59,460 nt of DNA, taken from positions 1 to 59,460 of the forward strand of contig URMH01000013.1 in NCBI GenBank assembly GCA_900549015.1, written 5' to 3'. Numbering within the stretch: the stretch's first letter is position 1; each line of letters starts with the position of its first letter. Both the position numbers and the translations under genes were made by a program. The notes under the pieces were generated by a model, which ran no database searches, had not been told where the DNA came from, and saw only the letters and a program-made list of their open reading frames with translations. This DNA is from an uncultured Blautia sp. (GTDB lineage: Bacteria; Bacillota; Clostridia; Lachnospirales; Lachnospiraceae). Below, piece after piece: positions 14,961-23,752 of this stretch.

Positions 14961-16373
14961 ATGGCAGAAATTGAAAAAAAACCTGTTAAAATTGTGGAAA
15001 CCATTCTGCGTGACGCTCACCAGTCTTTAATTGCGACACGTATGAGCACAGAGCAGATGCTTCCGATCGTAGATAAACTGGATAAAGTCGGCTACCATGC
15101 AGTAGAGTGCTGGGGCGGCGCAACATTTGACGCTTCCCTTCGTTTCCTGAAGGAAGATCCGTGGGAAAGACTTCGTAAGCTTCGTGACGGATTCAAGAAC
15201 ACAAAATTACAGATGCTTTTCCGTGGACAGAATATCCTTGGATACCGTCCTTACGCAGACGACGTAGTAGAGTATTTTGTACAGAAATCTGCAGCAAACG
15301 GAATTGACATTATCCGTATTTTTGACTGTATGAACGACTTAAGAAACCTTCAGACAGCCGTTTCTGCAGCAAATAAAGAAAAAGCACATGCTCAGGTAGC
15401 GCTTTCCTATACACTGGGAGATGCGTATACACTGGAATACTGGACAAGCATTGCAAAACGTATCGAGGAAATGGGCGCAGATTCTATCTGTATCAAAGAT
15501 ATGGCTGGTCTTCTTCTTCCATATAAAGCAACAGAGCTTGTAACAGCCCTGAAAGAAACTGTGAAGATTCCGATCGATCTTCATACACATTACACATCCG
15601 GTGTTGCTTCTATGACTTACTTAAAAGCAGTAGAGGCAGGTGTTGACATCATTGATACAGCAATGTCTCCATTTGCTCTTGGTACTTCCCAGCCTGCAAC
15701 AGAGGTTATGGTAGAGACCTTCAAGGGAACACCATACGATACAGGCTTTGATCAGCAGCTTCTTGCTGAGATCGCAGACTACTTCCGTCCAATGCGTGAC
15801 GAAGCTCTTGACAGCGGTCTGTTAAATCCGAAGAACCTTGGCGTAAACATCAAGACTTTACTGTACCAGGTACCGGGCGGTATGCTTTCCAACCTTACTT
15901 CCCAGTTAAAAGAACAGCACGCAGAAGACAAATTCTACGATGTTCTGGAAGAAGTACCGCGTGTACGTAAAGACCTTGGCGAGCCGCCGCTTGTTACTCC
16001 GTCTTCTCAGATCGTTGGTACACAGGCTGTATTCAATGTTCTTATGGGCGAGAGATACAAGATGGTTACAAAAGAGACAAAAGATGTATTAAGCGGAAAA
16101 TACGGCGCAACAGCAAAACCGTTCAACGCAGAAGTACAGAAAAAATGTATCGGCGATGTAGAGCCGATCACATGCCGTCCGGCAGACCTGCTTGACAATG
16201 AGCTGGATAAGCTGGAAAGCGAAATGGCACAGTACAAGGAGCAGGACGAGGACGTTCTTTCCTACGCACTGTTCCCGCAGGTTGCAACTGATTTCTTCAA
16301 ATATCGTCAGGCACAGCAGACAAAGGTTGATGAAACAGCAGCAGACAAGAAGAACGGAGCATATCCGGTTTAA
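14961..16373 (+). CDS. oadA: Oxaloacetate decarboxylase alpha / pyruvate carboxylase B-type carboxyltransferase
   Basis: Carboxyltransferase (470 residues) of the TIM-barrel type that moves a carboxyl group between oxaloacetate/pyruvate and biotin. Visible are the N-terminal ETILRDAHQSLIATRM motif with metal-binding Asp18, GQNILGYRPYADDVV, SICIKDMAGLL with the lysine that is carbamylated in the family, and DLHTHYTSGVA with metal-binding histidines. The C-terminal conserved domain runs to about 440. It lacks a fused biotin domain, which the separate 121-residue carrier provides. It is the last gene of the operon; AAAAGGAGTAG is its ribosome site. Its chemistry differs from that of the first gene in the same operon. 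Confidence 0.92.
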   Translation: MAEIEKKPVKIVETILRDAHQSLIATRMSTEQMLPIVDKLDKVGYHAVECWGGATFDASLRFLKEDPWERLRKLRDGFKNTKLQMLFRGQNILGYRPYADDVVEYFVQKSAANGIDIIRIFDCMNDLRNLQTAVSAANKEKAHAQVALSYTLGDAYTLEYWTSIAKRIEEMGADSICIKDMAGLLLPYKATELVTALKETVKIPIDLHTHYTSGVASMTYLKAVEAGVDIIDTAMSPFALGTSQPATEVMVETFKGTPYDTGFDQQLLAEIADYFRPMRDEALDSGLLNPKNLGVNIKTLLYQVPGGMLSNLTSQLKEQHAEDKFYDVLEEVPRVRKDLGEPPLVTPSSQIVGTQAVFNVLMGERYKMVTKETKDVLSGKYGATAKPFNAEVQKKCIGDVEPITCRPADLLDNELDKLESEMAQYKEQDEDVLSYALFPQVATDFFKYRQAQQTKVDETAADKKNGAYPV

Positions 16374-16383
16374 TAAAAATTAC

Positions 16384-16410
16384 AGGGAGCTTGCAATAGC
16401 AGGCTCCCTT
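16384..16410 (+). terminator. Weak terminator hairpin after oadA
   Basis: AGGGAGC (16384-16390) pairs with GCTCCCT (16403-16409), extended inside by GC/GC. Only TT follows, so termination may be partial. Confidence 0.5.
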
Positions 16411-16447
16411 ACTGAATTATAAAGAAAAAAATAAGGAAGGTACTTTC

Positions 16448-17677
16448 ATGAGCAAGGTATTGATTGTCGGCGGAGGAGCCGCCGGCATGATGGCAGGCGT
16501 TCACGCTGCGAGAAATGGCCATGAGGTCCATATTCTGGAAAAGAATGAAAAACTGGGTAAGAAACTCTATATTACAGGAAAGGGACGCTGTAATGTTACA
16601 AATAATTGTGACACAGAGGAATTGTTTCCTGCTGTGATGCAGAATCCCAAATTTCTCTACAGCGCCTTTTATTCCTGGAACAGTCAGGACGTGATGGCGT
16701 TTTTTGAGGAGCTTGGCGTTCCCCTCAAAGTAGAGCGGGGCGGCAGAGTGTTCCCGGAATCTGACCACTCTTCTGATATTATCAGAGGACTGGAGCGGGC
16801 GCTGAAAAAGGCAGGTGCCAAAATCCATCTTCACACAGAGGTAAAGGAAATAAAAGAAGAGAATGGAACAGTCACAGGAGTGGTTCTGAAAGATGGAAAT
16901 TTCCTCTCCGGCGACAGCGTGATCGTGGCGACAGGGGGATTTTCTTATCAGGCAACAGGCTCAACAGGAGACGGATACCGGTTTGCCAGAGAGCTGGGGC
17001 ATAAGGTGACGGAGATCGAACCTTCTCTTGTGCCTCTCCACACAAAAGAGGACTACATTCCCAGACTGCAGGGACTTTCTCTTAAAAATGTGGCGCTTAC
17101 TGTAAAATGCGGAAAAAAGACGATTTATCAGGATTTTGGAGAAATGATGTTTACCCATTTTGGTGTGACAGGTCCTATGATCCTTTCTGCCAGCGCCCAT
17201 GTGGGAAGGTGGCTTAAAAAGGGAGAGTGCAGAGGGTATCTTGACCTGAAGCCGGCTCTTACAAAGGAACAGCTTGACGCAAGGGTTTTAAGGGAATTTG
17301 AAGCCGGACAGAATAAACAGTTTAAAAATGTGATCGGCGTACTGTTTCCTTCTTCCCTGACTCCTGTTATGCTGGAGCTTGGCGGGATTCCCGGAGATAA
17401 AAAAATTCATGAAATTTCCAGGGAGGAACGTCTTGGATTTGAAGAAATTGTAAAGGCTTTTCCGTTTACGATTACAGGGATGGGAGAATTTAAGGAAGCT
17501 ATTATTACAAGAGGCGGCGTGTCAGTAAAAGAAGTGCAGCCGGGCACGATGGAATCAAAAAAAGTAAAGAATCTTTATTTTATAGGAGAGGTTCTTGATC
17601 TGGACGCAGTGACAGGCGGATATAATCTGCAGATTGCCTGGTCTACGGCATATCTGGCAGCGCAGGCAATTCAGTAA
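16448..17677 (+). CDS. HI0933/BaiN-type FAD-dependent oxidoreductase
   Basis: Flavoprotein of 409 residues. The N-terminal Rossmann dinucleotide motif VLIVGGGAAGMMAGVHAA and the family block LGKKLYITGKGRCNVTNNC identify the HI0933-like group, which includes BaiN of bile acid metabolism and YhiN. A second FAD block is near 158 (VIVATGGFSYQATGSTGDGY), and the C-terminus has ITRGGVSVKEVQPGTMESK and GEVLDLDAVTGGYNLQIAWS. Substrate unknown; the BaiN role should not be assumed from family alone. It is upstream of cmk, ispH and rpsA (17 bases before cmk), a conserved clostridial arrangement. Confidence 0.9.
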   Translation: MSKVLIVGGGAAGMMAGVHAARNGHEVHILEKNEKLGKKLYITGKGRCNVTNNCDTEELFPAVMQNPKFLYSAFYSWNSQDVMAFFEELGVPLKVERGGRVFPESDHSSDIIRGLERALKKAGAKIHLHTEVKEIKEENGTVTGVVLKDGNFLSGDSVIVATGGFSYQATGSTGDGYRFARELGHKVTEIEPSLVPLHTKEDYIPRLQGLSLKNVALTVKCGKKTIYQDFGEMMFTHFGVTGPMILSASAHVGRWLKKGECRGYLDLKPALTKEQLDARVLREFEAGQNKQFKNVIGVLFPSSLTPVMLELGGIPGDKKIHEISREERLGFEEIVKAFPFTITGMGEFKEAIITRGGVSVKEVQPGTMESKKVKNLYFIGEVLDLDAVTGGYNLQIAWSTAYLAAQAIQ

Positions 17678-17694
17678 CAGAGGAGGATAGAAAA

Positions 17695-18366
17695 ATGGGT
17701 TGTAATATTGCGATTGACGGTCCGGCAGGAGCCGGAAAAAGTACCATAGCCAGAAAAGTGGCGAAAGAGCTGTCTTTTATTTATGTGGACACAGGAGCCA
17801 TGTACAGAGCGATGGCATATTATCTTCTGAAAAACCATGTGACAGGAGAGAATCCGAAAGAAATCGAGGAAAAATGTCAGGGCGCGGAAATTTCTATCTG
17901 CTATGAAAACGGAGAGCAGCAGGTTCTTCTCGGAGAGGAAAATGTAACTTCTTATCTTCGCACAGAGGAAGTGGGAAAAATGGCGTCTGTGAGTTCTGCA
18001 AATGGAAAGGTGAGAGAAAAGCTTCTTTCCCTTCAGAGGAATCTTGCAGCGCAGAACGACGTGGTAATGGACGGCAGGGATATAGGAACTACTATTCTCC
18101 CGAATGCAGACGTAAAGATTTATCTGACCGCAAGCGCAGATACAAGAGCGCAGCGCAGATACCAGGAGCTGACAGAGAAGGGAGAATCCTGTGACCTTGA
18201 GGAAATCAAAAAAGACATTATCGCAAGAGACGAAAGGGATATGAACCGTGAGGTTTCTCCTCTTAAGCAGGCGGAGGACGCCGTTCTTGTGGATTCTTCC
18301 CATATGGGGATTGAAGAGGTAACAGAAGAAATTATCAGGATTTACAGAGAAAAGGTGAGAAGCTGA
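17695..18366 (+). CDS. cmk: Cytidylate kinase
   Basis: (d)CMP kinase of 223 residues, converting CMP and dCMP to diphosphates in pyrimidine recycling. The P-loop is DGPAGAGKST (residues 8-17), followed by YVDTGAMYRAMAYY, and the CMP-site DGRDIGTTILPNA near 121-133; the lid region with R-D-E-R-D follows. Its stop is 1 base before the ispH start. The cmk-ispH-rpsA order is conserved in Firmicutes, where rpsA often follows cmk. Confidence 0.96.
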   Translation: MGCNIAIDGPAGAGKSTIARKVAKELSFIYVDTGAMYRAMAYYLLKNHVTGENPKEIEEKCQGAEISICYENGEQQVLLGEENVTSYLRTEEVGKMASVSSANGKVREKLLSLQRNLAAQNDVVMDGRDIGTTILPNADVKIYLTASADTRAQRRYQELTEKGESCDLEEIKKDIIARDERDMNREVSPLKQAEDAVLVDSSHMGIEEVTEEIIRIYREKVRS

Positions 18367-18367
18367 G

Positions 18368-19234
18368 ATGAAGGTAAAGGTTGCACAGACAGCCGGATTC
18401 TGTTTTGGAGTAAAGCGGGCTGTGGATAAAGTGTATGAGCTGATTGCGTCCGGCGTTTCCCCTATCTATACTCTGGGACCGATCATCCACAATGAAGAGG
18501 TTGTTTCCGACCTTGAGAAAAAAGGTGTGGCTGTTGTATCGGAAGAGGAGCTCTCTGAGCTTTCCGGGGGAACAGTTGTTATCCGCTCTCACGGAGTGGG
18601 AAAAGCTGTGTACGATAAGCTGAAATGCTTGGGGCTTTCTTATGTGGATGTGACATGCCCTTTTGTTCTTAAAATACACAGAATTGTAGAGCGGGAGAGC
18701 AGTGCAGGGAGTCATATCATCATTATAGGAGATAAGGAACACCCGGAGGTTAAAGGTATTTGTGGCTGGTGTCTTGGAGACTATACAGTCATGAAAAATG
18801 TACAGGAAGCAGAAGATTTTGTGCCTCCTGCGGACAAAAAGCTGTGTGTGGTGTCTCAGACGACATTTAATTACAACAAATTTCAAGAATTAGTTGAAAT
18901 TCTTCGCAAAAAGAGGTATGATAATAATGTTTTAAATATTCTAAATATTTTAAACACTATTTGTAATGCTACCGAAGAACGGCAGAAAGAAGCAGGAAGT
19001 ATAGCCGGAGAGGTAGACACTATGCTGGTCATAGGCGGCCGGCACAGTTCCAATACTCAAAAGCTGTTTGAAATATGCAAAAAGGAATGTGGAAATACTT
19101 ACTATATACAAACACCTGTAGACTTGGATTCTGAAATGTTCCAACGCAGTAGTTTTGTAGGTATTACAGCAGGGGCTTCTACCCCAAAGAAAATTATTGA
19201 GGAGGTTCAAGAACATGTCAGAATTAAGTTTTGA
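18368..19234 (+). CDS. ispH: 4-hydroxy-3-methylbut-2-enyl diphosphate reductase
   Basis: Iron-sulfur enzyme (288 residues) for the last step of the MEP isoprenoid pathway, giving IPP and DMAPP. The three cluster ligands are present: Cys12 (GFCFGVKRAV), Cys97 (VDVTCPFV) and Cys199 (NTICNAT), with substrate-site His41, His75 and His125 and the GGRHSSNT block. In many clostridia this gene is fused to ribosomal protein S1; here it is separate but its last 20 bases overlap rpsA. From about 18,870 onward codon use changes sharply (five of six Gln codons are CAA, whereas the three before it are CAG), with an AT-rich run near 18,920-18,960. The motifs stay intact, so the enzyme should be active. Confidence 0.93.
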   Translation: MKVKVAQTAGFCFGVKRAVDKVYELIASGVSPIYTLGPIIHNEEVVSDLEKKGVAVVSEEELSELSGGTVVIRSHGVGKAVYDKLKCLGLSYVDVTCPFVLKIHRIVERESSAGSHIIIIGDKEHPEVKGICGWCLGDYTVMKNVQEAEDFVPPADKKLCVVSQTTFNYNKFQELVEILRKKRYDNNVLNILNILNTICNATEERQKEAGSIAGEVDTMLVIGGRHSSNTQKLFEICKKECGNTYYIQTPVDLDSEMFQRSSFVGITAGASTPKKIIEEVQEHVRIKF

Positions 19235-20300
19235 ACAGATGCTGGAAGATTCCGTAAAGACTATCAGAAATGGAGAAATCGTACAGGGTACGGTCATCGA
19301 TGTAAAGGAAGATGAAATCATCCTGAATATCGGCTATAAAGCAGACGGTATCATCACAAAGAATGAATACTCAAACGATTCAAGCGTTGTGCTTGCAGAG
19401 GTCGTACATCCTGGTGATGCTATGGAAGCAAAAGTTTTAAAGGTAAATGACGGAGAAGGTCAGGTTATCTTAACTTACAAGAGACTTGCAGCAGAAAAAG
19501 GAAACAAACGCCTGGAAGAGGCATTTGAAAACCAGGAAGTATTAAAAGCAACCGTTTCCCAGGTACTGGACGGCGGCTTATGTGTAAACGTAGAGGAAGC
19601 AAGAGTATTTATTCCTGCAAGCCTTGTATCCGACACATACGAAAAAGATCTGTCCAAATATGCAGATCAGGAAATCGAATTTGTAATCACAGAGTTTAAC
19701 CCGAGAAGACGCCGTATTATCGGTAACCGCAAACAGCTTCTTCTTGCTGAAAAAGCAGAGAAACAGAAAGAGCTTATGGAGAGAATCCATGTTGGAGATA
19801 CAGTAGAAGGTGTTGTTAAGAATGTGACAGATTTTGGCGCATTCATCGACCTTGGCGGAGCAGACGGACTTCTTCATATTTCCGAAATGTCCTGGGGCAG
19901 AGTAGAAAATCCGAAGAAAGTATTCAATGTAGGCGATCAGGTTAAAGTTCTTATTAAAGAAATCAACGGAAATAAGATTGCGCTTTCCTTAAAATTCCCG
20001 GAAGAAAATCCGTGGCTTTGCGCATCTGAGAAATTTGCAGTAGGCAATGTAGTGACAGGAAAAGTTGCACGTATGACAGACTTTGGTGCATTCGTTGAGC
20101 TTGCACCTGGCGTAGATGCACTTCTTCATGTATCTCAGATTTCCAGAGAGCACGTTGCAAAACCGGCAGACGTTCTTTCCATCGGACAGGAAATCGAAGC
20201 TAAGGTTGTTGATTTCAACGAAGAAGAGAAAAAGATCAGCCTGAGCATGAAAGCGCTGGAAGCTCCTGCACAGGCAGAAGAAGAGTCTGAAGAAGAATAA
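19215..20300 (+). CDS. rpsA: Ribosomal protein S1 homolog, S1 RNA-binding domains
   Basis: S1-type RNA-binding protein of 361 residues with four S1 domains, roughly at 16-85, 100-168, 185-255 and 270-340. The third and fourth have the classic motifs GVVKNVTDFGAFIDLGGADGLLHISEMSW and GKVARMTDFGAFVELAPGVDALLHVSQIS in part. The acidic tail is EAPAQAEEESEEE. The start at 19215 (MSELSFEQML) is chosen because GGAGG (19201-19205) lies 9 bases upstream, within the ispH gene; the extended ATG at 19197 would precede that site. The gene overlaps the ispH stop by 20 bases, so translation is probably coupled. Confidence 0.93.
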   Translation: MSELSFEQMLEDSVKTIRNGEIVQGTVIDVKEDEIILNIGYKADGIITKNEYSNDSSVVLAEVVHPGDAMEAKVLKVNDGEGQVILTYKRLAAEKGNKRLEEAFENQEVLKATVSQVLDGGLCVNVEEARVFIPASLVSDTYEKDLSKYADQEIEFVITEFNPRRRRIIGNRKQLLLAEKAEKQKELMERIHVGDTVEGVVKNVTDFGAFIDLGGADGLLHISEMSWGRVENPKKVFNVGDQVKVLIKEINGNKIALSLKFPEENPWLCASEKFAVGNVVTGKVARMTDFGAFVELAPGVDALLHVSQISREHVAKPADVLSIGQEIEAKVVDFNEEEKKISLSMKALEAPAQAEEESEEE

Positions 20301-20322
20301 TCTTATAAGGCGATAAACGAAT

Positions 20323-20349
20323 GGGACTGCAGAAATGCAGTCCCTTATT
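20323..20349 (+). terminator. Terminator after rpsA
   Basis: Perfect 9-bp stem GGGACTGCA / TGCAGTCCC closed by a GAAA tetraloop, then TTATTGTGTT. Ends the cmk-ispH-rpsA unit. Confidence 0.85.
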
Positions 20350-20376
20350 GTGTTCAGACGATATAGAAAACAGATT

Positions 20377-21396
20377 TTATTTTAAAGTTCCAAGAAAAAA
20401 CGGCAGTGTATTTCTAAGATAAGAAAGCTGCTGTTTTTTATTTGTAAGAAAAGTTCCGGAGCAGTCGAACCAGGTATAGCAGGTCTCTGGTCGGGCAGCT
20501 TTTCTGAGAGATTTGTCAAGGCAGGCGCTTAAAGTTTTTGGCATTGCCGTGTCCTCGGAAGGGATATAGTGATAATCTTTGTAATTAGGATAATACTGTT
20601 TGGTTTTGCCGTTCTTCGTTTTAATGATCAGGTAGAGGAGTTCTTCCTCCCCTTTTATATAAAAGTCTGTTGTTCCATTTGAAAAGGGGACAGGAAGCGT
20701 CTCAAAAAGCCGTACGGTTATAAGGAGATGTTCCCCGTCAAAAGATGCTGACTCCGGTTCATATTTTCCCTCTGTTATATTCAGATAAGACGTCATAGAA
20801 AGAATTTGTCCAAGTCCCTGTAAATCCTCCTGGTTATGTCCCATAAGTATCTCAGCAGCTTCCGGATTCTGGCTTTTTAAATAGTTTCGAAAAAGCCGGA
20901 TACAGTCGTGTCCGTCCATATATGTACGGACCGGCAGGGATAAAAATTCTTCCAGAGCCGGCTGCTTCATAGCCGGAAGCTTTAAAAGGGATTTCAAAGG
21001 CTTTAAGACCTGATAAAGATCGAAATATGGTTTCCCTTCAAAAGGGGAGGAAAGCTTATGTATGTGATACCGCGCTTCAAGATAAGGCTGATCAAACTGT
21101 TTTCCGTTATATTGAATTGTAATCGTGGAGGAGGAGAGAAAACGGGCAAAATCTTTTAAAAGAAGAGGCTCGTCCTGTTCTCTCTGGGCGAACCACTGGT
21201 ACATCTGCCATTTTCCATTCTCAAAAGCAACCGCTCCGATCAGATAGCAAAAAGTGGAATTTCGTGATAGTCCGGTGGTTTCTATATCATAAAAAACGGG
21301 GCGGAAATTTCCTTGAAAATCCTCTGAGAACGATAAGTTTTTAACAGTCTCGAGGTCTGGAAACCACTGTAAAATAGGCATTTTTTTAACAAGCAT
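20377..21396 (-). CDS. YprB-type RNase H-like exonuclease
   Basis: Protein of 339 residues of the YprB ribonuclease H-like family. The exonuclease signatures are visible: FYDIETTGLSR with metal-binding Asp37 and Glu39, TIQYNGKQFDQPYLEAR carrying the second acidic site, and GHNQEDLQGLGQIL with the third, a DEDD-type arrangement. The C-terminal 120 or so residues are not catalytic and fit the YprB extension. Predicted 3'-5' nuclease on DNA or RNA, substrate not established. In Bacillus yprB lies beside the helicase yprA, but here the gene is single. Confidence 0.82.
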   Translation of the reverse strand: MLVKKMPILQWFPDLETVKNLSFSEDFQGNFRPVFYDIETTGLSRNSTFCYLIGAVAFENGKWQMYQWFAQREQDEPLLLKDFARFLSSSTITIQYNGKQFDQPYLEARYHIHKLSSPFEGKPYFDLYQVLKPLKSLLKLPAMKQPALEEFLSLPVRTYMDGHDCIRLFRNYLKSQNPEAAEILMGHNQEDLQGLGQILSMTSYLNITEGKYEPESASFDGEHLLITVRLFETLPVPFSNGTTDFYIKGEEELLYLIIKTKNGKTKQYYPNYKDYHYIPSEDTAMPKTLSACLDKSLRKAARPETCYTWFDCSGTFLTNKKQQLSYLRNTLPFFLGTLK

Positions 21397-21532
21397 GTGA
21401 ATTAATTACCTTTCATAGATTGTACTTAATTATACACAAAAAAATAAAATTTGGGTAGTGAATTTTTTTATAAAAAGAGTTATAGTATAGATAAATGATT
21501 CGTCAGAATATATAAAAAAGAAAGGGGAAAAT

Positions 21533-22402
21533 ATGTGGGGTTTTACGATTCGAGGAGTAGATGTTTATCATATTTTTAACTGGTTTTTTATTTACAGTTT
21601 TTTGGGTTGGGTATGGGAAACAGGATATGTGTCTGTAAAACATGGGAAATTTGTAAACAGAGGATTTGTAAGCGGTCCTTTCTGTACCATTTATGGATTT
21701 GGCGCTTTGTCTGTATATTTGATTTTGAAGCCGGTAAGTGATAATTTGTTTCTTTTGTATGTGGGAGGCGTGATTGTAGCAACTGCTCTGGAATATGTTA
21801 CGGCAGTTTTGATGGAAAGCATTTTCCATACTTCCTGGTGGGATTACAGTGACCAGAAATATAATTTTCAGGGGCGTATCTGTCTTGGCGTGTCTCTTGG
21901 CTGGGGCGTATTTACAGTGGCGCTGTTTCGGATCATTCACCCTGTAGTGGAAAGCATCGTAGGTCTGTATCCTGTGATCGCGGGAAAAATTGCAGTGACA
22001 GCCATAGGGATTTACTGGCTGGTTGATTTTTGCTTTTCAGCAGTGGCTGCTTCCAAGCTTCATGCAAGGATTCCTGTATGGGAGAAATCACTTGATGAAA
22101 TGCAGAATGAGATTGTTATGAAAATCCGGGAGAAAATGGGGATTGCGGAAATGGTTCGGGATCTTTCTCTTGACAGTTTAAAAGAGCGTCTGGAGGATCT
22201 GGAGTTTTTAAAGGAAATCGACAAACGGAGAAGTTCTGTAACAGAAGAGTTTTCTGCAGAAATTCAGAGAAGAAAAGAGGCAATGGCTTCCAGGCTTGGT
22301 CGAAATGCCCATCGTTTTGTCAAATCGTATCCGCATCTGAACAGAGGTTATCGTATTCGTAAGGAACGTCATTTAAAAAACAGAAAGGATAAAAAGAATT
22401 AA
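21533..22402 (+). CDS. Putative ABC transporter permease (CmpB/type IV family)
   Basis: Protein of 289 residues. The first 175 or so residues carry five hydrophobic segments with the family signature FFIYSFLGWVWETGYVS, GFVSGPFCTIYGFGA and SWWDYSDQKYNFQGRICLG, typical of the ABC_trans_CmpB family. A long charged C-terminal region (about 185-289) is likely cytoplasmic, with heptad-like helices. The name 'ABC transporter' is historical; no ATPase is adjacent and transport is unproven. AAAGGGGAAAAT is the ribosome site. It lies 19 bases upstream of rnfC and may be read through into that operon. Confidence 0.75.
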   Translation: MWGFTIRGVDVYHIFNWFFIYSFLGWVWETGYVSVKHGKFVNRGFVSGPFCTIYGFGALSVYLILKPVSDNLFLLYVGGVIVATALEYVTAVLMESIFHTSWWDYSDQKYNFQGRICLGVSLGWGVFTVALFRIIHPVVESIVGLYPVIAGKIAVTAIGIYWLVDFCFSAVAASKLHARIPVWEKSLDEMQNEIVMKIREKMGIAEMVRDLSLDSLKERLEDLEFLKEIDKRRSSVTEEFSAEIQRRKEAMASRLGRNAHRFVKSYPHLNRGYRIRKERHLKNRKDKKN

Positions 22403-22421
22403 CATAAAGGAGGAACGTGAA

Positions 22422-23738
22422 ATGGCTTTTTTAACCTTTAAAGGCGGTATCCATCCATATGATGGAAAAGCGCTTACAAAAGACAGCCCGGCAGAGACTT
22501 ATCTGCCCAGGGGAGAAATGGTCTATCCTCTTTCTCAGCATATCGGAGCTCCGGCATCTCCTGTTGTACAAAAAGGGGACTACGTAAAAAGAGGACAGAA
22601 AATCGGCGAAGCAGGGGGATTTGTTTCCGCTCCTGTTCACTCATCGGTGTCCGGTACGGTAAAGGGAATGGAAATGCGCCTTGGGGCAACGGGAACAATG
22701 GCAAATTCCATTATTATCGAGAATGACGGAAAATATGAAGAGACAGAGTTTGTCCCTGCAAGACTGGAGGAGCTTACAAAAGAAGAAATTCTAAAGCGCA
22801 TTCAGGACGGAGGCGTTGTGGGAATGGGAGGAGCCGGTTTTCCTACCCATGTAAAGCTTTCTCCAAAGATGCCGGAAAAAATAGAGTATGTTCTTGTAAA
22901 CGGTGCGGAGTGCGAGCCTTATCTTACAAGCAATCACAGAAAAATGCTGGACGAGCCGGAGGAGATTATAGAGGGGCTCCGCATTATGCTCACTCTTTTT
23001 GAAAATGCAAAGGGCTATATCTGCATTGAAGATAACAAACCGGACTGTATTCTAAAAATGAAGGAGCTTGTAAAGGACATTCCGAGAATGGAGGTAAAGG
23101 AGCTTCTCACAAAGTATCCTCAGGGAGGAGAGCGTACCCTGATTTATGCCACGACAGGAAGGGAGATCAATTCTTCCATGCTTCCTGCTGACGTTGGCTG
23201 TGTAGTTGATAACGTGGATACAGTAGCCGCCATTTACAGAGCGGTGATTCTGGGAGAACCTGTGATGGATAAGGTGATCACTGTGACAGGAGACGGCATC
23301 AGAACGCCGAAAAATTTCAGGGTTTATACGGGAACGGATCTTGCGGAGGTTGTGGAAGCTGCCGGGGGATTGAAAGAGGGAGTTTCCAAGGTGATCGCAG
23401 GCGGTCCTATGATGGGATTTGCCATGTACGACCTTCATGTGCCATGCACGAAAACTACTTCCGCCTGTCTTTGTCTTGAGGAAGATCCGGTTTCCAAAGC
23501 AAGGCAGACCGCGTGCATCAACTGTGGAAGATGCGTAAGTGTCTGTCCGGGCGGTGTGATCCCTGCCCGTCTTGCTACATTTGCAGAGCATGGGGATATG
23601 GAGAATTTCCAGAAATTTGACGGAATGGAATGCTGTGAGTGCGGCTGCTGCAGCTATATCTGTCCGGCAAAACGTCCGCTTACACAGAGTATCAAGTCCA
23701 TGAGAAAAATGGTTCTGGCAAGCCGGAAGAAAAAGTAA
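22422..23738 (+). CDS. rnfC: Rnf complex subunit C
   Basis: Peripheral NADH/flavin/iron-sulfur subunit (438 residues) of the Rnf complex, which couples electron transfer between reduced ferredoxin and NAD+ to Na+ or H+ pumping. An N-terminal barrel-sandwich-like domain is followed by the NAD/FMN block GVVGMGGAGFPTHVKLS and NGAECEPYLTSNHR. Two [4Fe-4S] motifs close the protein: CINCGRCVSVCPGG with a last Cys-Pro, and CCECGCCSYICPAKRPL. The ribosome site is AAAGGAGGAACG. It opens the six-gene rnf operon in order C-D-G-E-A-B. Confidence 0.95.
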   Translation: MAFLTFKGGIHPYDGKALTKDSPAETYLPRGEMVYPLSQHIGAPASPVVQKGDYVKRGQKIGEAGGFVSAPVHSSVSGTVKGMEMRLGATGTMANSIIIENDGKYEETEFVPARLEELTKEEILKRIQDGGVVGMGGAGFPTHVKLSPKMPEKIEYVLVNGAECEPYLTSNHRKMLDEPEEIIEGLRIMLTLFENAKGYICIEDNKPDCILKMKELVKDIPRMEVKELLTKYPQGGERTLIYATTGREINSSMLPADVGCVVDNVDTVAAIYRAVILGEPVMDKVITVTGDGIRTPKNFRVYTGTDLAEVVEAAGGLKEGVSKVIAGGPMMGFAMYDLHVPCTKTTSACLCLEEDPVSKARQTACINCGRCVSVCPGGVIPARLATFAEHGDMENFQKFDGMECCECGCCSYICPAKRPLTQSIKSMRKMVLASRKKK

Positions 23739-23752
23739 AGGGGGTATGACAA

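Noticed and set aside
16448..17677. A bile acid reductase (BaiN)
   Set aside because: The family matches, but no other bai genes are in the window, so the specific role is not supported.
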